From the NCBI RefSeq assembly GCF_964026475.1, contig NZ_OZ032151.1:434001-498000 (forward strand): 64,000 bases of DNA, given 5' to 3'. Numbering within the stretch: the first letter of the stretch is position 1; every line of letters begins with the position of its first letter. A program made the translations under genes and the position numbers. The stretch is from Candidatus Tisiphia endosymbiont of Nemotelus nigrinus. GTDB lineage: Bacteria > Pseudomonadota > Alphaproteobacteria > Rickettsiales > Rickettsiaceae. The notes beneath the pieces are model-generated. The model searched no databases and was not told where the DNA came from. It worked only from the letters and a program-made list of their open reading frames with translations. This document shows, piece by piece, positions 8,990 through 17,605 of the stretch.

Positions 8990-9495
8990 ATTGATTAAAC
9001 CTGTTGTTCTACCAACAGTAGCCTACTGGTACAGGCACTGAAGTAATTCTTTGTTTGAAGCTACCAGGACAATGTACTCGGCTTTTAAAGAGAATCTAAG
9101 CTGTGAGGTAAAGATTAAACTGCAAGCATCCTGTGGTTAGAGGCTAGGCTTAGATGGTATGGTTAACATATGTGAACTACTGATAAATGTCGTTACAGTC
9201 GTAAAGAGCTAAAGATGCTGATAAGCTCTGTCCGAATTGTAAGCAAGTAATAACTCTAGAAACTGACTGGGATATACATCATATCATTCCAAAGTCTAAA
9301 GGTGGAGATAATAGGAATTCTAATTTAATGATGCTTCACATTAATTGTCATAAACAAGTTCATAATCCGAGATTCAAATGTTGAAGCTGGTTCTAAAGAA
9401 ATTGGGCTTAAAGAGGCTTGAGCCGTATGATGCGAAAGTATCCTGTACGGTTCTTAGGGGATGGGAGAAAGGTAACTTTCTTTCATTACCCGACT
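8990..9495 (+). mobile_element. Group II intron relic between traU and trbC
   Basis: The 570-nt gap holds a deleted group II intron. A domain V hairpin is recognisable at 9420-9453: GAGCCGTA pairing with TGTACGGTTC, closed by a GAAA tetraloop and keeping the catalytic AGC. A domain VI-like stem follows and ends near TTACCCGAC (about 9491). Just upstream lies the tail of an intron-encoded HNH endonuclease (9226-9384). The reverse transcriptase and most of domains II-IV are gone. The 5' boundary is uncertain. Confidence 0.75.
9226..9384 (+). pseudogene. HNH endonuclease tail of a lost intron reverse transcriptase
   Basis: The frame reads LCPNCKQVITLE, WDIHHIIPKSKGGDNRNS, LMMLHINCHKQVH and then a stop. 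This is the C-terminal HNH nuclease domain carried by many LtrA-type group II intron proteins, with paired CxxC and CH motifs and the HH of the active site. A stop in the same frame at 9202, with matching residues (YSRKELK) continuing in another frame, shows frameshift decay. No reverse-transcriptase domain remains upstream. Not expected to be functional. Confidence 0.75.
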
Positions 9496-9527
9496 TTAAA
9501 ACTAGTGCTAAAAAATAAAGGAAAAAA

Positions 9528-9920
9528 ATGAAAAGTTTACAACAGCTATTAGTGGTGAGTCTAATTTGTGTTATCTTTAGTCCAGCTATAGCTAAGCCTA
9601 AGCAAATTGTGATCTTTGTTTCTTTTTCGATGGCAGATTCAGCACTGCAAGACTACTACCATGAAGCTAAAAAACTCGGAGCTAAATTGGTTATGCGGGG
9701 TTTAAGAAATAATTCTTTCAAAGACACCCAAGTAAAAATGCAAGAGCTAAGAATTAGTGTTGATATAGACCCTACTTTGTTTGAGCAGTATCAGGTTACC
9801 GCAGTACCAACCATAATATGGGTAAATGATCAGGGATATGCAAAGAAAATAACCGGTAATCTAACACTTAGTAGTAGTTTGGAGATTATGGAGAAGGATA
9901 ATACCCATGCCGAAAATTAA
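9528..9920 (+). CDS. trbC: TrbC, periplasmic pilus assembly protein
   Basis: A 130-residue secreted protein with a signal peptide (cleavage after PAIA, about residue 22). It carries the TrbC family core: IVIFVSFSMADSALQDYY, LVMRGLRNNSFKDT, then DIDPTLFEQYQVTAVPTIIW, a thioredoxin-like fold without the CxxC. TrbC works with TraW in pilus assembly. It starts downstream of the intron relic with a strong AAAGGA ribosome site. Its last codons and stop (9918-9920) lie in the left arm of a palindromic insertion, so the native C-terminus has been replaced. Without the insertion the frame would continue for several codons into the start of traN. Confidence 0.85.
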   Translation: MKSLQQLLVVSLICVIFSPAIAKPKQIVIFVSFSMADSALQDYYHEAKKLGAKLVMRGLRNNSFKDTQVKMQELRISVDIDPTLFEQYQVTAVPTIIWVNDQGYAKKITGNLTLSSSLEIMEKDNTHAEN

Positions 9921-10028
9921 TTATTACGTCGTCGTGCTTCGGGACTTCGCGTACTCACGTAGTTTATCTACGCTCCGTTCGCTCGCCACTCGCACTCCTA
10001 GTACTAATTTAATTTTGGGCATGGGTAT
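9901..10028. repeat. Palindromic element (RPE-like) at the trbC/traN junction
   Basis: The terminal arms at 9901-9923 and 10005-10028 are nearly perfect inverted repeats, beginning ATACCCATGC on the left and ending GCATGGGTAT on the right. They enclose about 80 nt of GC-richer sequence (GTACTCACGTAG, CTCCGTTCGCTCGCC). Size and shape fit Rickettsia palindromic elements, which are known to insert within genes. It supplies the stop of trbC and possible starts of traN. Confidence 0.75.
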
Positions 10029-11817
10029 GATAATATCTACAATCCATAAAATCATAAAGATTAGTTTGTTGCTAGGCTGCTCAAATATAGCAGTAGCCAG
10101 TAATATGCAACAAGCTTTTGAGCAAAGAGATGTTTACCGTGATAAAGTCCAATTAGGCAATCCAGCTGATGGTAACAAAGTGTTTTTTGATAAAGATGCA
10201 GATGTTTCTTCTTTAAGTAATCTGAGCGACCAAGATTTAACTAGTAAGGGTAGGAGGGAACTTAGCAGCTCAGAAAATAGTAAATTATTGCAAACATCCG
10301 AAGAAGCAAAGATAAATGCGATGCAGGAACATAAAATTAATTCAGAAAATCCTATGTTAAAAAATTCTTTAAAAATTGAGTCTGATCCTTTTAAAGAGAC
10401 TGGAGGCGATAATTATGTTTCTAGTGAATCAACATTTAAAGTAAAAATTAATAAGAGTTGTTTGGAAGGTGTTGATTTTGAAGTAGATGTTGTCAAACAG
10501 TTGGTATTTGAAAGTGAATATATAGATCAATGGGGAGAATGGCATGATCGGAGCTTAGAGATAGGACTTAAGGATATTAACCTTGATTGGACAGAGATGG
10601 CAAGCAAAGAATATTATTATGATAAGGATAACTGGTGGAGGACAGAATACCGTAAAATACGAGAAGAAGACCCCTTTGTGCAAGTACAACTTAAGGCTAA
10701 AGTAGCAGAGATATTGAGTCTTGATAAGGAGCAGATAGGAAATAGTATAACAGTTGGTTATCGTGAAGAAAAGACAAGTAAACTCATTTTTTACATAATA
10801 TCATTACCTAAAATTTCTACATTGCATTATAAATACCGCGAGAAATTTAAACAGTTTAAAGAGAAGGGTGAATATTGGCAAGTAATTAATGAAGGCTCAG
10901 AACTACTAGCAGACACCCATGAGTGTCATGAGATTAGCCGCAAATGTCTTGAAAGTGGCAATAAAGTGTTCTTTGAGAAATTTACCATAACCCGCCCATG
11001 TTGGAAAGAGCAGATTACCTATACTTGTAAGAGTGAACCAGTCAATGGCTGCAAGTACCTAACTGACCAAGGTTGTTTATTGGATAGTAGTAGTTGCAAC
11101 AGATATGTTGGTAGCATTTGTCTACAATGGTTAAGAAATTACCAATGTTTTGCTGAGAAGAAAGAGCTTCGCAGTTCAATGAAAAATGCTCCTGTTTTCT
11201 GTTTAGGAGGTGATTGCCATACTTCAACCATTGAGCAAAATCACGATATGCATAATGTTGCGTATTTAGCGGTGCTGGATGAGATGCGGAAAGATATGCA
11301 GGTAAACCCCATTAGAATCTTTAAAGGTGAAACTAATCATTGTGATAAATGTATTGTGAGTTTCATTAATTGTTGTAGTTCAATGAAAGGCTGGGGGAAG
11401 AATCTAGGTTTAAGTAGGTGTAGCGGTGAAGAAAAGGCACTTGCTTTAAAAAGAGATAAAGGTCTTTGCCATTATGTCGGCACATATTGTTCTAAAAGAG
11501 ATCCCATATTTCGAGCATGTTTAACTAAAAAATCGACATATTGTTGTTTTAATTCAAAGCTAGCTAGGATTTTTCAGCAGCAGGGGAAAGTGCAATTAGG
11601 TATGAGTTTTGGCGGGGCAGAATCTGCTAATTGTCAAGGTTTTACCGTAGAGGAATTACAGCGGATAGATTTTTCTAAATTTAACTTAGAAGAATTATTT
11701 GCTGATCTTCTCATTAAAGCTAAAAGCAAAATGTTAAAAAGCTTTCCAAAACAAATGAATAATCAAATGCCAACTCTACAGAAGCAAAATAATTCTAATC
11801 CAAGTCAATCTTATTGA
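10021..11817 (+). CDS. traN: TraN, outer-membrane mating-pair stabilisation protein
   Basis: A large cysteine-rich protein of about 598 residues (F TraN is 602). In F, TraN is the donor outer-membrane adhesin that stabilises mating pairs. After an N-terminal signal segment (KIIKISLLLGCSNIAVAS) and a variable region come the conserved cysteine clusters (CLESGNKVFFEKFTITRPCW, CKYLTDQGC, CVVSFINCC-like, CCFNSKLARIFQQQG). I start it at the ATG at 10021, with 10027 as an alternative, because the signal peptide follows directly. The longer in-frame start at 9907 would translate the palindromic insertion and bury the signal peptide. It ends 4 nt before traF. Confidence 0.85.
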   Translation: MGMIISTIHKIIKISLLLGCSNIAVASNMQQAFEQRDVYRDKVQLGNPADGNKVFFDKDADVSSLSNLSDQDLTSKGRRELSSSENSKLLQTSEEAKINAMQEHKINSENPMLKNSLKIESDPFKETGGDNYVSSESTFKVKINKSCLEGVDFEVDVVKQLVFESEYIDQWGEWHDRSLEIGLKDINLDWTEMASKEYYYDKDNWWRTEYRKIREEDPFVQVQLKAKVAEILSLDKEQIGNSITVGYREEKTSKLIFYIISLPKISTLHYKYREKFKQFKEKGEYWQVINEGSELLADTHECHEISRKCLESGNKVFFEKFTITRPCWKEQITYTCKSEPVNGCKYLTDQGCLLDSSSCNRYVGSICLQWLRNYQCFAEKKELRSSMKNAPVFCLGGDCHTSTIEQNHDMHNVAYLAVLDEMRKDMQVNPIRIFKGETNHCDKCIVSFINCCSSMKGWGKNLGLSRCSGEEKALALKRDKGLCHYVGTYCSKRDPIFRACLTKKSTYCCFNSKLARIFQQQGKVQLGMSFGGAESANCQGFTVEELQRIDFSKFNLEELFADLLIKAKSKMLKSFPKQMNNQMPTLQKQNNSNPSQSY

Positions 11818-11821
11818 GTAA

Positions 11822-12667
11822 ATGGTAATGCTATTAGAGTTTTTAGTAAATATTAGACAGATAATTATTTTAACAATAGGTGCTTTAGTGCTAATTAATA
11901 TTTGCCAACAACAATGCTTTGCCATTTCAGAAGAGCCAAAAGGCTTCTTGTGGTACAATGAGGAAACTAAAGGCATCACTAAAACTAAAGAGCTGAAAGA
12001 AGTAATCGGTCAGCCTGAAACATCACTAAATCAGAAAAAGCTAACGTCGTATGATCAAAGGATTGAATTTTTAAAGCAGAGTTTTAATAATGCTCAACGT
12101 CAAGCACTAGATAATCCAACGCTTGCTAATGTGATCATAGCCCAAAGACTGCAAAAACAAATAATAGATAAATCAGCCCGCTTTGCTTCTATGTGGCAAT
12201 TAGCTGCTTTGATTGACTATAAATTAAACAATTTACAAGAGCCTAGTAATAGTTTGCACAAGAAAATCCAAGAGCAAAGCTTAGAGCAAGAGAATACCAT
12301 AAAATTAAAACAACTAGCTAAAAGTTGGGGGATTATTTTACAAATTTCACCAGCTTGTCCCTATTGTCATTCTTTTGCTCCAATAGTTAAAGAGTTTGCT
12401 AAGAAATATGGGTTTCAGTTATTAGCAGTATCTAACAGTGGACAAGATTTTGCAGGAATTGAAGGAACTAAGGATGTAGGTTTTTTATTATTGTCAGGTT
12501 TAAATCCGCAGCAAATAGTACCAGTTCTTTACTTAGTCTTAAATACAGGTGATACAATATACCCAATTGCTAGAGGCATAGCGACCGAGAATAAAATTAT
12601 TGAAAATATCATGATGATTGATAAGCATTATCAAAAAATTGTTAAGTTAGAGGTAAGAAATGAATAA
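11822..12667 (+). CDS. traF: TraF, thioredoxin-fold pilus assembly protein
   Basis: A periplasmic protein of 281 residues with an N-terminal hydrophobic signal (about residues 8-30). The TraF family region follows (GFLWYNEE; RIEFLKQSFNNAQRQALDNPT; YMWQLAAL-like), then a C-terminal thioredoxin domain with an intact CPYC motif at residues 179-182. In F-type systems TraF belongs to the TraF/TraH/TrbB group thought to fold the disulfide-rich TraU, TraN and TraH. With no TrbB visible, this CxxC may be the only disulfide exchanger in the cluster (inference). It overlaps traH by 8 nt. Confidence 0.88.
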   Translation: MVMLLEFLVNIRQIIILTIGALVLINICQQQCFAISEEPKGFLWYNEETKGITKTKELKEVIGQPETSLNQKKLTSYDQRIEFLKQSFNNAQRQALDNPTLANVIIAQRLQKQIIDKSARFASMWQLAALIDYKLNNLQEPSNSLHKKIQEQSLEQENTIKLKQLAKSWGIILQISPACPYCHSFAPIVKEFAKKYGFQLLAVSNSGQDFAGIEGTKDVGFLLLSGLNPQQIVPVLYLVLNTGDTIYPIARGIATENKIIENIMMIDKHYQKIVKLEVRNE

Positions 12668-13973
12668 TAAAATTATTATTCATACTATTAGTGCTCGCTT
12701 ATATTTATGTATAATAATGTATATGCCAATTTCTTTGGCATGGAATATTAAAGATGTGTTTCAGGGTATGAGTACTAATGTTACCAAGGCGGGGAGCTAT
12801 CAAGATCAGGCAGCAGGATATTATTCAGGTGGGGGAATGTCTATGCGAACTAGCAGGACATCTTTTAATCCGATAAGTGTTACTCCACCATCTTTAACCA
12901 TGAGCTGTAGTGGTATAGATGCTTATATGGGAAGCTTTTCAATTATGTCAGGTGGGGAATTAGTTAGTTTAGCCAAAAATATTGGCTCGCAAGCTCCAGC
13001 TTATGCTTTTCAGCTAGGGTTGAAGACTTATGCGCCTCAGATAGAAAATGCCTTAAAAGACCTACGGAATCTAGCCATGATGTTAAACCAGTCTGCTAAG
13101 GCTGATTGTGAGGTAACCAAAGCTCTTTTTGCCGCTGGATTACCTAAAGATTCAGCTATGCGAGAAAATGTTTGCAAAGATATGCAATCGCAATCGGGTC
13201 ATGATTATTTCTCTGCTGGTAAGAATTGTCGGAACGATTTAGCACAAAAAGAGGCTTTGCAAAAAGCACAAAGCAAAGATCAAGACTTGCTACTTGATGA
13301 TTATAATATATTCAGCAAGGCAGCTGACAAAATAGGTATTCCTGAGGATATGCGGGAATCTATTATGTCAATGACTGGTACTATTGTAATGAATAATCAG
13401 AAAATTTATTTTTTTGATTCATTGGTTAAGGATCATAAAAGTTGGGTGAGTCACTTAAAAGGTGGTGAATCAGCTTCACTTTATCACTGTAACAATAGAG
13501 CATGTTTGGATATCACTGTGAGCAAAAACATGATGATTCTACCGGAGAATTCTTACCAAGGAAAAGCTAAAGCCAAACTTGAGCTACTTAAAGTTAAGTT
13601 TATTGGTAATACTGAATTTGATGCTAACGATATTGGCTTTCTTACCTCAATAGGTGAGACATTTCCTATCTATGACTACATAACTTTAGAAGCAATTTCA
13701 GGTATTAGTATTTTAGATTCTTCTTCTGAGTTGGTAGCAACCTATTTGTTAGTAGCTCATTTAAAAGAAGTGACAGGAGAGATCAGAAAAGCTGTAACCC
13801 AACTAAAGGGTAAACAAATAGATGATCATCATGTAGTCGAATATCTAAAATCCCTTGATCGGGTACAGATGTTTGCTAGCGAAAAGCAATCAGAATTAAT
13901 GACCAATAGTGATCGCGTTGCTAAAAGAGCACGACTGATTGAACAGCATCTAATAGCTAGAGATAGGAGTTAG
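12660..13973 (+). CDS. traH: TraH, conjugative relaxosome-proximal/pilus assembly protein
   Basis: 437 residues, close to F TraH (458). A signal peptide (cleavage after SLAWN, about residue 27) precedes the family features: GGGMSMRTS, then CSGIDAYMGSFSIMSGGEL and QAPAYAFQLGLKTYAPQIE. A C-terminal coiled-coil region follows. TraH is a periplasmic/outer-membrane factor for pilus extension, acting with TraF, TraU, TraW and TrbC. It starts inside the traF end and stops 4 nt before the ancestral traG start, keeping the traF-traH-traG order of F. Confidence 0.9.
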   Translation: MNNKIIIHTISARLYLCIIMYMPISLAWNIKDVFQGMSTNVTKAGSYQDQAAGYYSGGGMSMRTSRTSFNPISVTPPSLTMSCSGIDAYMGSFSIMSGGELVSLAKNIGSQAPAYAFQLGLKTYAPQIENALKDLRNLAMMLNQSAKADCEVTKALFAAGLPKDSAMRENVCKDMQSQSGHDYFSAGKNCRNDLAQKEALQKAQSKDQDLLLDDYNIFSKAADKIGIPEDMRESIMSMTGTIVMNNQKIYFFDSLVKDHKSWVSHLKGGESASLYHCNNRACLDITVSKNMMILPENSYQGKAKAKLELLKVKFIGNTEFDANDIGFLTSIGETFPIYDYITLEAISGISILDSSSELVATYLLVAHLKEVTGEIRKAVTQLKGKQIDDHHVVEYLKSLDRVQMFASEKQSELMTNSDRVAKRARLIEQHLIARDRS

Positions 13974-13977
13974 TATA

Positions 13978-14079
13978 ATGGATTACATGGTACATAGTTT
14001 TGGAGGTGGTGATACTTTAGTACATGTGTTCAATGCGGTTGGCAGAATTTTTGCCTAGGATAGTGAGTATTTTACGCCG
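13978..14079 (+). pseudogene. traG: Ancestral first 34 codons of traG, containing a TAG stop
   Basis: The segment is in the same frame as the traG body, begins with ATG 4 nt after the traH stop, and encodes the conserved TraG start (FGGGD, then VFNAVGRI). The only defect is TAG at codon 27. Loss of this piece separates the body from its native ribosome-binding site. Confidence 0.75.
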
Positions 14080-16776
14080 GTGGGCAAGTTTGCTATGACT
14101 ATTGAGGCATTATGGGCAGGTATGCGGGCAATTTTTAAGGGTAATATTGCTGATTTTGGTATGGATTGGTTGTTCCCATCATTTTTTGCTTTTGTTTTTT
14201 TATTTGCCCCAAAAGCTAGTATATGGGTAAAAGATGAGGTAAGTATGTCTTCCCCGGTTAAAATAGACAATATTCCTATTGGTATTGCATTTTTCAGTTC
14301 TATCTCTTCAGGCATTAGTTATAGTTTGTCAGAGATGTTAGAGAAGCATTTGTTGCCTCCTGATAGTGGTCTAGCCAGTAGAAAGACGGGTATTATGTTT
14401 GGTGCAAAAGCTGCTGGTAAAATCAGAGATATACAAATACAAAACCCTATTACTCTTAGGAATACCAAAGAATATATGCGACAATGTTTTACCAAACCTT
14501 ATATTATTGGTGATATTTTGGGTAAAAAGGGTGCTGCTCAGGTGGCAGATGATATTATGGATTTTCTTGAGAAAAATCCGCCTAATAATTTTGGTATTTA
14601 TTATCGTGATCCTGAAAGCTCAATTACATCATTTAAAACTTGCAAGCAGGCAACTCCTTTAATTAAACTAGCTTTATCAAAAGAGTTGCATGATGGTTTA
14701 CTAACTAAGTTTGCTGCTAGCATCGGCTTGCAATCAGATCAACTAGAACAGCTAAAAACTAGATTAAAAGTGATGACCAATGATACTTTAAAATATCTGA
14801 AGAAAGATCAAACTGATATTTACACATGGATGAAGCAAGCGATGTTACTAAATGCTAATCGTGAATCATATGATGATTGGCGAGAAAAATACTCACTTAA
14901 TCGAATATATCCTGAACTAGTGGCAATGTCGGCTACTAGAGGTATGTTCCAACAATCTTTTGGTTGGCTAACTGCTGGAGAGATGGCAGCTAATATGATG
15001 CCAGTTCTGCAATCAGCTTTTTTTGCTGTTATCGTTTGTTTGATCTTTATGGTCTTCCCAATGTCTTTATTACCCGGAGGTATTGGTATATTAAAAACTT
15101 GGATTGTGCTAATGATATGGGTTAATAGCTGGCCAGTATTTTTTACTATCATTCATTGTTTGGGGATGATTAGTTTGGCTGGCAAGCAGGCTGGACTTGG
15201 TGGTGGCATGAATATACTCTCGCAAGGTGGATTCTCAGAGGTAACACTTAATAGTTATGCTACGTATCAGATGTTTGCTGCATCAGTGCCGATGCTAGCT
15301 TACGCGGTACTCAAGGGTTGTACTCATGCCACTACTGCCCTAGCTGGAGCTTTTGCTCCTAGTAGCACAGCGGTGAGTATAGGCAGTAATATGGCTGATA
15401 ATAACCTTAATATCGATACTATCAGCCATGGAGGCAGGAATATTGGTCAAGAACAATATGCTGCAAGCTTGCATATGGGAGGCGGAGTAATTGATGATGG
15501 TGGTATGCGAGTAGTCTCACCTGATTTTGGTGGTGGACAAATTGTTACTCAACCAATAGATAGTTTGCCTACTAATTATCGGGCTTCGCAAATGTATTCA
15601 GATAGTCTTCAAACACAACTTACTGATACTCAAAGCAAGATAGGAGCATTAACTAATAGGTCAGCGGAGTTAACATCAGCGGAAAACAGGCAAATGCTCG
15701 ATTTAGCTCACAAAATAGCTAGAGGTGAGGCAAGTATTGAAGGTATGTCAGTGAGTGAGCAAGAAAGTTTGCGAGAGACTTTATCGCAAGGATTTACTTC
15801 TAGTAAAGGAAATAGTAGTAAAACCACTATGGACACTGCTACAAACACCAGTGCCAGTGTTGGTTTCAAAATAGCTGGTACTGGTGCTAGTACCGGAGTT
15901 AGTAGCAGCAATAGTGAAAGCATCTCAAGAGAGATGTCGACCAGCGAGCAAAGAGCCTATAATGCAGCGATGGAAAAAGTTAAAAATGCTGCCAAGACTA
16001 ATAGTATTACTGGTACTAGTGATGATGTTAAGTCTTTAACTACAGGCTTGAGCCAAACAATGAGTGAACAACAATCAATAGGTAGAGAAATAGCTAGGAC
16101 TGCTCAAACCATGCAATCTCTACAATCTCAGAAGAGTTATGTTGCCCAAAACTCAGCAACTATTGATCGCAATGTTAATGATGCTGTTTTGCAGAGAATT
16201 ATCGATACTCATCCTGAGATTACCAGCAAAGAGCAGGCAGCTAGGTGGATGATGTCGCATCCAGTTGAAACTGATCAGCTGGCTAAACAGGTAATGAGCA
16301 TTGATAATCCTCTTCCTAACAAAAATTGGGATAAAGTAACCGCAGCTATTAAAGGACGGGAATTATCAAACATAGATTCCTATATTAATAACACAGCAAT
16401 TAAAACCACAGAGCAACTAAAAACTGAAGCTGCTGAATCAACTGAAAAATTACGTAATCAGGCAACTGTCAAAGATGCCACAGGTGGTGAAATATCACTG
16501 AGCCAAAAAGTAGAAAATGATCTACACTTTGCTAAACAATCATATAATAAAGATACAAGACACGTGCTTAATGATAATTTATCTGTAGGAGAAAAAATAA
16601 TAGTACAGGATATACAAACCGTGCCATTAAAAGTGGTAAAAGATCAGGTGGATTTAGAGCATAAGTTTAATGATACTTCGGACTCTACGATAATAAGAGT
16701 TGGAGAGAAAATAGGTGATAATACAGGTCTTGGAGATAAGGCTATTAAGGCTAAAAATATATATTTACCTAAATAA
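14080..16776 (+). CDS. traG: TraG, mating-pair stabilisation membrane protein, 5' end interrupted by an amber codon
   Basis: TraG has an N-terminal polytopic domain used for pilus assembly and a periplasmic C-terminal part for mating-pair stabilisation and entry exclusion. Membrane segments lie at about residues 27-46 and 305-345 and again near 400. From about residue 500 the protein is Ser/Thr/Gln-rich and helical, as in TraG. The frame is 898 residues from 14080, but homology begins at ATG 13978 (DYMVHSFGGGDTLVHVFNAVGRIFA), which is in frame and cut by TAG at 14056-14058. Translation may restart at GTG 14077 or ATG 14095-range codons, without the first membrane-proximal segment. Probably impaired. 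Confidence 0.85.
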   Translation: MGKFAMTIEALWAGMRAIFKGNIADFGMDWLFPSFFAFVFLFAPKASIWVKDEVSMSSPVKIDNIPIGIAFFSSISSGISYSLSEMLEKHLLPPDSGLASRKTGIMFGAKAAGKIRDIQIQNPITLRNTKEYMRQCFTKPYIIGDILGKKGAAQVADDIMDFLEKNPPNNFGIYYRDPESSITSFKTCKQATPLIKLALSKELHDGLLTKFAASIGLQSDQLEQLKTRLKVMTNDTLKYLKKDQTDIYTWMKQAMLLNANRESYDDWREKYSLNRIYPELVAMSATRGMFQQSFGWLTAGEMAANMMPVLQSAFFAVIVCLIFMVFPMSLLPGGIGILKTWIVLMIWVNSWPVFFTIIHCLGMISLAGKQAGLGGGMNILSQGGFSEVTLNSYATYQMFAASVPMLAYAVLKGCTHATTALAGAFAPSSTAVSIGSNMADNNLNIDTISHGGRNIGQEQYAASLHMGGGVIDDGGMRVVSPDFGGGQIVTQPIDSLPTNYRASQMYSDSLQTQLTDTQSKIGALTNRSAELTSAENRQMLDLAHKIARGEASIEGMSVSEQESLRETLSQGFTSSKGNSSKTTMDTATNTSASVGFKIAGTGASTGVSSSNSESISREMSTSEQRAYNAAMEKVKNAAKTNSITGTSDDVKSLTTGLSQTMSEQQSIGREIARTAQTMQSLQSQKSYVAQNSATIDRNVNDAVLQRIIDTHPEITSKEQAARWMMSHPVETDQLAKQVMSIDNPLPNKNWDKVTAAIKGRELSNIDSYINNTAIKTTEQLKTEAAESTEKLRNQATVKDATGGEISLSQKVENDLHFAKQSYNKDTRHVLNDNLSVGEKIIVQDIQTVPLKVVKDQVDLEHKFNDTSDSTIIRVGEKIGDNTGLGDKAIKAKNIYLPK

Positions 16777-16815
16777 TAAGTGCTACAAATTTTTTGAATT
16801 TTAACTTTTATTAAA

Positions 16816-17265
16816 GTGAAAGTGATGAACAAGATAATAACTAACATACTGAAATTTTTTGAAAAAGAAATAAACCCTCAAAAACTTATAGCTGATTTTT
16901 CTAATTATCGTAGGGAAAATGTTCAATATAATTTAGGTGCAGACAGGATGTCTAAACATATAAGAACCTTACAAAATACTTATAATCATCAGGATAATTT
17001 CATAAATTTTGGTGGTAATAATACATCTTCTGTAAATCAGAGTATTTTTGATAATGGAGGATATTCTTCAGACTATTTTACTGATGTTAGATATAGCCAC
17101 ATGCCTCAAAATATTCATCATTCCAACAGTGTAATGAATTCTTGTGATAATAGCATGTATTCTTCTAGTTCTTTTGGTAGCAACTCAACTTTTACCGATT
17201 ACACAACAGATCCGATCTATAGTCAGATGCCAGGTAATATTAGCAATATAAATAATAACAACTGA
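16816..17265 (+). CDS. Asn/Ser-rich hypothetical protein
   Basis: A 149-residue frame with no family I recognise. The first 45 residues look like a helical, basic segment (KIITNILKFFEKEINPQKL). The rest is rich in Asn, Ser, Tyr and Phe and contains two imperfect copies of a motif: YFTDVRYSHMPQNI at about residue 87 and YTTDPIYSQMPGNI at about residue 131. This composition suggests a disordered or repeat protein, possibly secreted, but no signal peptide is present. The start could be GTG 16816 or ATG 16825. It sits between traG and the broken nuclease gene and could be an accessory gene of the element. Confidence 0.5.
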   Translation: MKVMNKIITNILKFFEKEINPQKLIADFSNYRRENVQYNLGADRMSKHIRTLQNTYNHQDNFINFGGNNTSSVNQSIFDNGGYSSDYFTDVRYSHMPQNIHHSNSVMNSCDNSMYSSSSFGSNSTFTDYTTDPIYSQMPGNISNINNNN

Positions 17266-17308
17266 AAGGGGATGGAGTAATTTGCTAATGAATATACAAA
17301 TTTTGTTA

Positions 17309-17333
17309 ATTCTCCAGTAACTAGCTGGAGAAT
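17309..17333 (+). terminator. Hairpin after the Asn/Ser-rich gene
   Basis: A 9-bp perfect stem (ATTCTCCAG at 17309-17317, CTGGAGAAT at 17325-17333) with a 7-nt loop lies 44 nt after the previous gene. No clean T-run follows, so termination is only possible. Confidence 0.4.
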
Positions 17334-17388
17334 CGTATGATTTTACTAAGTAGTACTTAAAAAATAAATATATTAATAGGAGAAATAA

Positions 17389-17605
17389 ATGAATCAAATA
17401 ATGACCAATGATCATAATTCTTTGATAAATGATATCAAGCTTCTGATCTCACAAGCCAAGAACCGAGTAGCAAGAGTAGCAAACTCTGAAATGACTATGG
17501 TATATTGGCATATAGGCAAGAGAATTAACGAAGAAATCTTAAAAGATCAAAGAGCAGAGTATGGAAAGCAAGTTGTCCAATTTTTAGCACAACACTTATC
17601 TCTAG
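17389..17605 (+). pseudogene. DUF1016 (YhcG-type) nuclease gene, piece 1 of 3 (N-terminus)
   Basis: This is the first 71 codons of a YhcG/DUF1016 protein, a family with an N-terminal helical DUF1016 domain and a C-terminal PD-(D/E)xK nuclease domain. The start follows a strong AGGAGAAATAA site. The family pattern is clear: VYWHIGKRINEEIL, then YGKQVVQFLAQHLS. The gene is cut at a CTAG by an IS481 copy and resumes at 18613, then is cut again by a three-recombinase element and resumes at 23038. Joining the three pieces (one copy of each target duplication removed) gives a continuous 352-codon frame without any other defect, so both insertions look recent. Confidence 0.82.

Noticed and set aside
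9907-10020. Upstream start of traN adding 38 residues
   Set aside because: The added residues are encoded by the palindromic insertion and would place the signal peptide internally.
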